Source: an uncultured Collinsella sp.
GTDB taxonomy: Bacteria > Actinomycetota > Coriobacteriia > Coriobacteriales > Coriobacteriaceae
Length of the DNA stretch: 8,329 nucleotides
Assembly: GCA_902478865.1 (NCBI GenBank)
Contig: CABSNA010000051.1
Coordinates: 1 to 8,329, forward strand
Direction of reading: 5' to 3'
How positions within the stretch are numbered: position 1 is the first letter of the stretch; every line of letters starts with the position of its first letter. Shown in pieces: positions 1-5,018 of the stretch. The notes under the pieces are model-generated. The model saw only the letters and a list, made by a program, of their open reading frames with translations. It was not told the DNA's origin and made no database searches. Position numbers and translations under genes: made by a program.

Positions 1-503
1 TTCTGTGTGGAACCGCTGCCTACCTGCCGGTCAAAAGCGCCGTGCTCGACCTCGATGCTGTGCGCGCCTCCACCTCGCTGCCGCTGGTGACGCCGCCGGT
101 CGAGATCGACGGGCACAAATACGTCGACGGCGGCGTGGCCGATTCGGTTCCTATCGAGCATGTGCTCGAGGAGGCGGGCTTCGACCGTGCGGTCGTCATC
201 GTCACCCAGGACCGCTCGTACGAGAAAAAGCCCTACGAGTTTATGCCTGCCGCGCGCGCCCGCTATGCCGACTACCCCTACCTGCTCGAGGCTATCGAGA
301 CGTGCCACGACCGCTATAACCTCCAGCGCATGCACCTGTGGAAGTATGAGCGCGAGGGCCGCGCGCTGGTCATCGCTCCGCAAAAGCCGGTCGAGGTCGG
401 CCATGTCGAGCACGATCCGGCAAAGCTTTTGGACCTGTATATCCAGGGCCGTCAGGAGGCAAAGCGCCTGCTCGCGGAAATCCAAGAGTTCGTTGAGCGC
501 TAG
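1..503 (+). CDS. Patatin-like phospholipase, C-terminal part (5' truncated)
   Basis: The reading frame is open from base 3 to the TAG at 501-503, giving 166 residues with no start seen, so the gene begins before the window. Patatin-family lipid acyl hydrolases use a Ser-Asp dyad. The Ser (GxSxG) would lie upstream and is not visible. The Asp is visible in YVDGGVADSVPIEH (Asp codon at 126-128), the family's DG[GA] motif, preceded by the typical stretch RASTSLPLVTPPVEIDG. The tail (LQRMHLWKYEREGRALVIAP) resembles the C-terminal extension of the bacterial YjjU-like patatins. These proteins are usually about 280-300 residues, so a little over half is present. No signal peptide can be judged. Its substrate is unknown. 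No terminator was found between it and rplM, but rplM has its own promoter. The family call is firm; the specific function is not. Confidence 0.85.
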   Translation, partial: LCGTAAYLPVKSAVLDLDAVRASTSLPLVTPPVEIDGHKYVDGGVADSVPIEHVLEEAGFDRAVVIVTQDRSYEKKPYEFMPAARARYADYPYLLEAIETCHDRYNLQRMHLWKYEREGRALVIAPQKPVEVGHVEHDPAKLLDLYIQGRQEAKRLLAEIQEFVER

Positions 504-603
504 CGACGGCGAACCCTCAAAAAATGACAACAGCTAAAGAGTTGGAAAAATCACGGCTCGTGGATGACATGTGCAGAAACTCTGGTCGGAGCCAAAATAC
601 CTG

Positions 604-631
604 TTGACTCGTACGGCGAGCGGGGTAATAT
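604..631 (+). promoter_or_regulatory. Promoter of rplM-rpsI
   Basis: A -35 box TTGACT (604-609) is followed after 16 bases by a -10 box TAATAT (626-631). The -35 matches the consensus at 5 of 6 positions and the -10 at 4 of 6. Transcription should start near 638, about 60 bases before the rplM start codon. It is the best promoter-like pair in the window and lies just before a highly expressed ribosomal operon. Seen by eye only. Confidence 0.6.
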
Positions 632-637
632 GGACGG

Positions 638-669
638 GTTACTTGCAGAGCCCCGTGAATCTCTGTAAC
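638..669 (+). promoter_or_regulatory. Hairpin at the 5' end of the rplM-rpsI mRNA
   Basis: GTTA (638-641) pairs with TAAC (666-669), and CAGAG (646-650) with CTCTG (661-665). A four-base bulge, CTTG, lies on the 5' side and a 10-base loop at the top. The stem starts at the predicted transcription start and ends 16 bases before the ribosome binding site. L13 leader autoregulation is known in E. coli, and L13 leader RNAs are described in Bacilli. Whether this hairpin is a functional equivalent is inference. Confidence 0.4.
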
Positions 670-697
670 AACACGTACTGTACATGGAGGAGTCTAA

Positions 698-1141
698 GTG
701 ATTTCGAAATCGACTCACTACGCCAAGCAGGGCGAGGTCCAGCGCAACTGGGTTCTCGTCGACGCCGATGGTGCTGTCCTGGGCCGTCTTGCCACCCAGA
801 TCGCAATGATCCTGCGCGGTAAGAACAAGCCCCAGTTCACGCCCAACAGCGACTGCGGCGACTTCGTTGTCGTCATCAACGCCGATAAGGTCCAGCTTAC
901 CGGTAACAAGGCCGACACGAAGACCTATTATCGCCACAGCGGCTACAACGGCGGCCTCAAGGCTGAGAGCTTCCGCCAGGCTATGGAGAAGCACCCGGAG
1001 AAGGTCATCGAGCGCGCCGTTCGCGGCATGCTGCCCAAGACCACCCTCGGCCGTGCCCAGATGACCAAGCTTAAGGTCTACGCTGGTGCCGAGCATCCGC
1101 ATGCTGCCCAGAACCCCACGAAGATTGAGCTGGAGGCTTAA
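698..1141 (+). CDS. rplM: Large-subunit ribosomal protein L13 (uL13)
   Basis: This 147-residue protein is full length for bacterial L13, an early-assembly protein of the 50S subunit that binds 23S rRNA. The family signature runs over residues about 104-138 (RAVRGMLPKTTLGRA, then LKVYAGAEHPHAAQNP), and the N-terminal half carries VDADGAVLGRLAT and KADTKTYYRHSGYNGGL. The start is GTG at 698, chosen because a clean GGAGG (686-690) lies seven bases upstream and the first residues (MISKSTHYAK) fit the family. rpsI follows after two bases, the conserved bacterial L13-S9 pair. Codons are biased to C-ending and AAG forms, as expected for high expression. Confidence 0.98.
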   Translation: MISKSTHYAKQGEVQRNWVLVDADGAVLGRLATQIAMILRGKNKPQFTPNSDCGDFVVVINADKVQLTGNKADTKTYYRHSGYNGGLKAESFRQAMEKHPEKVIERAVRGMLPKTTLGRAQMTKLKVYAGAEHPHAAQNPTKIELEA

Positions 1142-1143
1142 AG

Positions 1144-1539
<396 letters not shown>

Positions 1540-1570
1540 GGTTTTATCTCCTTACGAGATACAATGTACA

Positions 1571-1613
1571 AGCGGGGCCTGCCGATTCCTCGGCGGGTCC
1601 CGCTTTTCTTTTT
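1571..1613 (+). terminator. Intrinsic terminator of rplM-rpsI
   Basis: A 15-bp stem, bases 1571-1585 with 1590-1604, closes a TTCC loop. Thirteen pairs are Watson-Crick and two are G-T. It runs straight into the T-rich tract TTTTCTTTTTC (1604-1614). A smaller hairpin, TATCTC/GAGATA (1545-1561), sits just upstream of it. Confidence 0.93.
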
Positions 1614-1647
1614 CGACTAGGGTGGGCGGTTGCATATCGCCTGCTAG

Positions 1648-1662
1648 GGAAGGAGCGATCCT
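1648..1662 (+). promoter_or_regulatory. glmM ribosome binding site inside a small hairpin
   Basis: GGAAGGAG (1648-1655) is the ribosome binding site. AGGA (1651-1654) can pair with TCCT (1659-1662) around a GCGA loop of GNRA type, immediately before the ATG. Four pairs make a weak structure, so any effect on translation would be modest. Confidence 0.45.
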
Positions 1663-3000
1663 ATGCCCCAGAACATCTTCGGTACCGACGGCGTCCGTGG
1701 CGTCGCCAATGCCGATCTCTCGTGCGACCTTGCGTTTCGCCTGGGCCGCGCGGCGACCAAGTTCCTTGGTCCGGATATCTGCGTCGGCCGCGACACGCGT
1801 CTTTCGGGTACCATGCTCGAGAGCGCTCTGACCGCCGGCATCATGGCCGAGGGCGGCCGTCCGCACTGCTGCGGCGTCATCCCCACGCCTGCCGTGGCGC
1901 TGCTCACCGTTCAGAACGAGCTCGACGGCGGCATCGTCATCTCTGCTTCGCATAATCCGCCGGAGTTCAACGGCATCAAGTTCTTTAGCCGCAAGGGCAT
2001 GAAGCTTCCCGATGCGGTCGAGGAAGAGATCAGCGCCTGGGTCATGTCCGAGGAAGCCATGGCTGCCGACACGCTGCCGACCGGTGCCGGCGTGGGCCAC
2101 ATCATCAAGATGAAGGACGCTCGCAAGGCATACGTCGACCACGCCATCGATACGCTTGACGGCCTGAGGCTCGATGGCCTGGTCGTTGCCGTCGACTGCG
2201 GTCACGGTGCTTCCTGCCAGACTACGCCCGCCGCGCTGCAGCGCCTGGGTGCCACGGTCCATGCCATCAACACCGATTACTGTGGCACCGACATTAACGT
2301 TGAGTGCGGCTCCACTCACCTTGAGCCCCTGCGCGAGCTCGTGCTGCGCACCCATGCTGACATCGGTCTGGCCCACGACGGCGACGCCGACCGCGTACTG
2401 TTCGTGGACAGTGAGGGCAATGAGATCGACGGTGACTACATCCTGGCTATCTGCGGTTCTGACCTCGCCGCCCGCGGCAAGCTCGCCAACTCCGAGATCG
2501 TCTCGACCGTCATGTGCAACCTTGGCTTCTCCATCGCTATGAAGGAGCAGGGCTTCGAAATGGTTCAGACCGCCGTGGGCGATCGCTACGTTCTGGAGCG
2601 TATGCTCGCGGATGGCGCCGTCATCGGCGGCGAGCAGTCCGGCCACATCATCTTCCTGGAGCACAACACCACCGGTGACGGTCTGGTGACGGCTCTGCAG
2701 CTGCTGGCCGTGCTCAAGCGCACCGGTCGTACCCTCACCGATCTTGCCGGCATCATGAAGAAGTACCCGCAGGTACTCGTCAACGTGCATTCGGACAACA
2801 AGGCCGGCCTGGATGATTGCCAGCCCATCTGGGATGCCGTCGCTGCTGCCGAGAAGGAGCTTGACGGCCGCGGCCGCATTCTGGTACGTCCGAGCGGTAC
2901 CGAGCCGCTGGTCCGCGTTATGGCCGAGGCCGAGACGCACGAGCTGACCCAGCGCGTTGTCGACGACATCGTCGAGGTTGTCAAGCGCGAACTTCCCTAA
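1663..3000 (+). CDS. glmM: Phosphoglucosamine mutase
   Basis: GlmM interconverts glucosamine-6-phosphate and glucosamine-1-phosphate, the step feeding UDP-GlcNAc and peptidoglycan synthesis in the cytosol. The protein is 445 residues, the usual GlmM length. All four alpha-D-phosphohexomutase active-site motifs are present: ISASHNPPEFNGIKFF with the phosphorylated Ser at 96, the metal-binding DGDADR loop (239-244), the sugar-binding GGEQSGH (322-328), and the phosphate-binding RPSGTEP (409-415). The N-terminal NIFGTDGVRGVAN and the Ser96-His97 pair favour GlmM over phosphoglucomutase or phosphomannomutase. The ATG at 1663 lies seven bases after GGAAGGAG (1648-1655). The gene follows the rpsI terminator, so it needs its own promoter; none was convincing. 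No terminator follows, so read-through into the IIA gene is possible. Confidence 0.97.
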   Translation: MPQNIFGTDGVRGVANADLSCDLAFRLGRAATKFLGPDICVGRDTRLSGTMLESALTAGIMAEGGRPHCCGVIPTPAVALLTVQNELDGGIVISASHNPPEFNGIKFFSRKGMKLPDAVEEEISAWVMSEEAMAADTLPTGAGVGHIIKMKDARKAYVDHAIDTLDGLRLDGLVVAVDCGHGASCQTTPAALQRLGATVHAINTDYCGTDINVECGSTHLEPLRELVLRTHADIGLAHDGDADRVLFVDSEGNEIDGDYILAICGSDLAARGKLANSEIVSTVMCNLGFSIAMKEQGFEMVQTAVGDRYVLERMLADGAVIGGEQSGHIIFLEHNTTGDGLVTALQLLAVLKRTGRTLTDLAGIMKKYPQVLVNVHSDNKAGLDDCQPIWDAVAAAEKELDGRGRILVRPSGTEPLVRVMAEAETHELTQRVVDDIVEVVKRELP

Positions 3001-3030
3001 TGGTCAAAAACGAGTGCCAAGTGGTAAACT
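3001..3030 (+). promoter_or_regulatory. Possible promoter upstream of the IIA gene
   Basis: TGGTCA (3001-3006) and TAAACT (3025-3030), 18 bases apart, each match the consensus at 4 of 6 positions. The pair lies just after the glmM stop and would start transcription near 3037. It is weak, and co-transcription with glmM is an alternative. Confidence 0.3.
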
Positions 3031-3071
3031 GTTAAGGCTATTTTGGTCGATTGGTATGTCCGAGGGGGAGC

Positions 3072-3569
3072 ATGTTCACTAAAGTCCTAAGGTCTTTTGG
3101 TATGCGTGGTCGAGTCCTTACGCTGGATGCTCCCATCTCGGGCGACGTCATTCCGCTTTCCGAGGTAAACGACCAGACATTTGCCACCGGCCTTTTGGGC
3201 CAGGGCGTGGCGATTCAGCCTACCGGCACGCGTGTGATTGCACCGGCTGATGCCAAGGTCGAGGCCATTTTTCCCACGGGACACGCTGTTGCGCTTAACA
3301 CGGTCGATGGCTTGGACGTGCTCATCCACGTTGGTTTGGACACTGTTCAGCTTGAGGGCAAGCACTTTACCGTACATGCGCAAGTGGGTGACATCGTCCA
3401 TAAGGGCGATGTGCTCATTGAGTTCGATCGCGAGGCGATTGCTGCCGAGGGCTACGATGTGACGGTTCCCATCTTGGTGTGCAACTCTGTTGAGTTCTCG
3501 AGCATCAAGGGCTCCGTTGGCGTGCATGTCGAAGAGATGGACCAGCTCATCGTTGCTCGCGAGCGCTAG
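3072..3569 (+). CDS. crr: PTS glucose-type IIA protein (EIIA-Glc)
   Basis: This is a 165-residue stand-alone IIA domain of the glucose family. It carries phosphate from phospho-HPr to a membrane IIB/IIC sugar permease. The phosphorylated His is at 86 in GLDVLIHVGLDTV, and the second active-site His is at 71 in IFPTGHAVAL. The rest of the fold is intact: APISGDVIPLSEV, FATGLLGQGVAIQP, VIAPADAKVEAIF, and the C-terminal VTVPILVCN. Length and layout match Crr-like proteins rather than a domain of a fused permease, and no IIB or IIC gene is adjacent. The start is ATG 3072, with GAGG (3062-3065) six bases before it. A TTG at 3051 and an ATG at 3102 also fit the frame. Lying between glmM and nagB, it may serve glucose or GlcNAc uptake; the symbol is by family, not proven orthology. 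Confidence 0.93.
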   Translation: MFTKVLRSFGMRGRVLTLDAPISGDVIPLSEVNDQTFATGLLGQGVAIQPTGTRVIAPADAKVEAIFPTGHAVALNTVDGLDVLIHVGLDTVQLEGKHFTVHAQVGDIVHKGDVLIEFDREAIAAEGYDVTVPILVCNSVEFSSIKGSVGVHVEEMDQLIVARER

Positions 3570-3591
3570 CAAGTGCACGTGGCCATTAGCC

Positions 3592-3597
3592 TACAAT
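3592..3597 (+). promoter_or_regulatory. Possible -10 box for nagB
   Basis: TACAAT matches the consensus at 5 of 6 positions and would place the transcription start near 3604, just before the first hairpin of the nagB leader. No good -35 box was found 15-19 bases upstream, so an activator or another promoter may be needed. Confidence 0.35.
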
Positions 3598-3607
3598 TCA
3601 AACACGT

Positions 3608-3645
3608 TTACGGAGGGCGCCCTTGAAAGAGGACGCCCTCCGTGG
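3608..3645 (+). promoter_or_regulatory. Stable hairpin I in the nagB leader
   Basis: ACGGAGGGCG (3610-3619) pairs perfectly with CGCCCTCCGT (3634-3643). Two G-T pairs extend the base. After one C-A mismatch, CCTT (3621-3624) pairs with GAGG (3629-3632) around a GAAA loop. No T tract follows, so it is not an ordinary terminator. It starts at the expected 5' end of the nagB transcript and could cap or stabilise the mRNA or form part of a sensor. Confidence 0.6.
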
Positions 3646-3660
3646 CAAGATGGGATTTGT

Positions 3661-3680
3661 CCGAAGCTAAACAGCTTTGG
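3661..3680 (+). promoter_or_regulatory. Hairpin II in the nagB leader
   Basis: CCGAAGCT (3661-3668) pairs with AGCTTTGG (3673-3680), eight pairs including one G-T, around an AAAC loop. It follows hairpin I after 15 bases. Two compact hairpins in tandem near the start of a leader suggest a folded RNA domain. No known riboswitch family was recognised. Confidence 0.5.
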
Positions 3681-3730
3681 GTCACCGTGGACGGGCAGGG
3701 GCCTCGACGCGGCTAGACACGAGACACATA

Positions 3731-3844
3731 CATTACGCGACCTCGCCCTGGTGGCCGCACACGTTGGTTGCGGCCGACGCGGGCCGCGGGCAAGTGCTTG
3801 TAAGGGGAGCCTTGCCTCTCTTGTACGAGAAAGGACGCGTAATG
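3731..3844 (+). promoter_or_regulatory. Candidate element masking the nagB start
   Basis: CATTACGCGACCT (3731-3743) is complementary at 12 of 13 positions, with one A-A mismatch, to AGGACGCGTAATG (3832-3844). That target contains the core ribosome binding site and the whole start codon of nagB. The 88-base loop holds a further hairpin: GGCCGCA (3753-3759) pairs with TGCGGCC (3769-3775). If the long pairing forms, ribosomes should be blocked. CGCGACC (3736-3742) can instead pair at 6 of 7 positions with GGCCGCG (3782-3788), which would free the start. This resembles the expression platform of a translational switch. The pairing is read directly; the regulation is inferred. Confidence 0.5.
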
Positions 3845-4570
3845 AAGATCATTAAAGCTAAAGACTACGAGGATATGAGCCGCAAGGCCGCCAATATCAT
3901 CTCGGCGCAGGTTATCCTCAAGCCCGACTGTGTGCTGGGCCTTGCCACCGGCTCCACCCCGATCGGTGCCTACAAGCAGCTCGCTGCTTGGTACGAGAAG
4001 GGCGACGTCGACTTTGCCGAGGTCAGCACATACAACCTGGACGAGTATCGCGGCCTTTCGCACGACGATCCCCAGAGCTATCACTACTTTATGCGTGAGA
4101 ACTTCTTCGATCACATCAACATCGACCTGAACAACACGCATGTGCCCGACGGTTCCAACCCCGACGCCGCCGCTGCCTGCTCTGAGTACAACAAGATCGT
4201 CGCCGCCGCCGGTTACCCGGATCTGCAGCTGCTCGGCATTGGCAACAACGGCCACATCGGCTTCAACGAGCCCGATGACCACTTCTCCAAGGGCACGCAC
4301 TGCGTCGACCTCACCGAGAGCACCATTCAGGCCAACAGCCGCCTGTTCGACAGCATCGACGACGTTCCCCGTCAGGCCTACACCATGGGCACCCAGACCA
4401 TCATGTATGCCCGCATGATCCTGGTCGTCGCCAACGGCGAGGCCAAGGCTCAGGCCGTGCATGACATGTGCTATGGTCCGGTTACGCCCGCGTGCCCGGC
4501 TTCGATCCTGCAGCTGCACACCAACTGCGTTGTCGTTGCCGACGAGGCCGCCCTTTCGCTCTGCGAGTAG
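3842..4570 (+). CDS. nagB: Glucosamine-6-phosphate deaminase
   Basis: NagB converts glucosamine-6-phosphate to fructose-6-phosphate and ammonia, sending amino sugars into glycolysis. The protein has 242 residues, the short Firmicute-type form, lacking the C-terminal extension of the 266-residue allosteric E. coli enzyme. Visible motifs are the phosphate loop LGLATGSTPIGAY (32-44), the proton-transfer Asp at 67 in YNLDEYRG, and GIGNNGHIGFNEP (132-144) with ring-opening His138 and Glu143. Asn136 stands where E. coli has Asp141; by recollection this is common in short NagBs. The ATG at 3842 is chosen for AGGA (3832-3835) six bases upstream and the standard MKIIKAKDY start; the same frame is open from 3677 but that stretch is structured leader. 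A terminator follows, so nagB is probably transcribed alone. Confidence 0.96.
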   Translation: MKIIKAKDYEDMSRKAANIISAQVILKPDCVLGLATGSTPIGAYKQLAAWYEKGDVDFAEVSTYNLDEYRGLSHDDPQSYHYFMRENFFDHINIDLNNTHVPDGSNPDAAAACSEYNKIVAAAGYPDLQLLGIGNNGHIGFNEPDDHFSKGTHCVDLTESTIQANSRLFDSIDDVPRQAYTMGTQTIMYARMILVVANGEAKAQAVHDMCYGPVTPACPASILQLHTNCVVVADEAALSLCE

Positions 4571-4602
4571 CGCGAATCCTGCACCTCGACATAGCCTTGC
4601 CT

Positions 4603-4630
4603 AAGGCCTCCGCTTTGCGGGGGCCTTTTT
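4603..4630 (+). terminator. Intrinsic terminator of nagB
   Basis: AAGGCCTCCGC (4603-4613) pairs with GCGGGGGCCTT (4617-4627), eleven pairs with one G-T, around a TTT loop. The run TTTTT (4626-4630) follows directly. It lies 32 bases after the nagB stop. Confidence 0.92.
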
Positions 4631-5018
4631 GCTATCCCTTTCCGCCCACTTGACCAAAATCTTGCCGCAAGCTTGACGAATGCCGGATGCCCAACAGTTT
4701 GATTCATTCCATACCAGATTCTATGCAAAAATGCCACTAAAAGGTCGTAGACGGTAGCGGGTGCTAGGCGAGTTGAATGACATAGCTGAACCTTGTTCAT
4801 TTGCGTTACACTGCCGCTTAGATGGGACAAGCTGACAAGCTCATTTACCTGCTTAAAGACCGATTAGTCGGGGGATTAATAACAATCGGCCCTCGCTGTA
4901 CAAAAACTTGCCGCTTGCGTACCAAAAGACAACCTAGAACACAAGGTCGCTCTATTCATAGCGCGGCTTGTATGGTCTTGCGGTTACAGTGTCCATACGG
5001 TCGAGTTGAGGAGCGGGC
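4631..5018 (+). promoter_or_regulatory. Long non-coding control region of the STAND-SARP regulator
   Basis: No convincing gene lies in these 388 bases, which are less GC-rich than their surroundings. The region holds a CTTG-type triple repeat (4649-4678); a second copy of CAAAA[T/A]CTTGCCGC (4655-4668 and 4901-4914, 13 of 14 identical); a tandem GACAAGCT (4826-4841); an inverted repeat CCGATT/AATCGG (4860-4889); and an inverted repeat GTATGG/CCATAC (4970-4998) just ahead of the ribosome binding site. Promoter candidates such as TTGATT (4699) with TATGCA (4722), 17 bases apart, are weak. The density of repeats suggests a regulated promoter, possibly autoregulated. Confidence 0.5.
4649..4678 (+). 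repeat. Triple heptamer direct repeat, possible SARP operator
   Basis: CTTGACC (4649-4655), CTTGCCG (4661-4667) and CTTGACG (4672-4678) are three near-identical heptamers starting 12 and 11 bases apart. SARP regulators of streptomycetes bind heptamer direct repeats with an 11-bp period. The downstream gene encodes a SARP-type DNA-binding domain, which makes self-binding plausible. No -10 box lies at the usual close distance after the last repeat, and other CTTG words occur nearby, so chance is not excluded. Confidence 0.35.

Noticed and set aside
555..593. GGCTC/GAGCC inverted repeat after the patatin gene as a terminator
   Set aside because: Only five pairs with a 29-base loop and no T tract.
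1560..1565. TACAAT resembling a -10 box after rpsI
   Set aside because: No -35 box lies upstream, and transcription from it would start inside the rpsI terminator stem.
1552..2940. 462-codon open frame on the minus strand opposite glmM
   Set aside because: It is a mirror of a GC-rich coding gene with all GlmM motifs on the plus strand. Its translation shows no family, and its far end crosses the rpsI terminator.
3051..3071. TTG start giving a 172-residue IIA protein
   Set aside because: The ATG at 3072 has GAGG six bases upstream; the TTG has no better site and adds residues not typical of the family.
3708..3722. GGCTAGACACG-like stretch resembling a NagR/DasR (GntR) operator
   Set aside because: It lacks the palindrome TGGTCTAGACCA; only the central part agrees, which is within chance.
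3797..3826. Three CTTG words (3797, 3811, 3820) ahead of nagB as another SARP site
   Set aside because: Their spacing is 14 and 9 bases, not 11, and they lie close to the start codon inside the leader. They also show that CTTG words alone are not rare here.
3677..3841. Extended 5' end for nagB in the same frame
   Set aside because: The extra residues do not match NagB, the ATG at 3842 has a good ribosome binding site, and the region is better explained as structured leader.
3713..4519. 268-codon open frame on the minus strand opposite nagB
   Set aside because: NagB on the plus strand is unmistakable. The reverse translation is low-complexity and has no recognisable motif.
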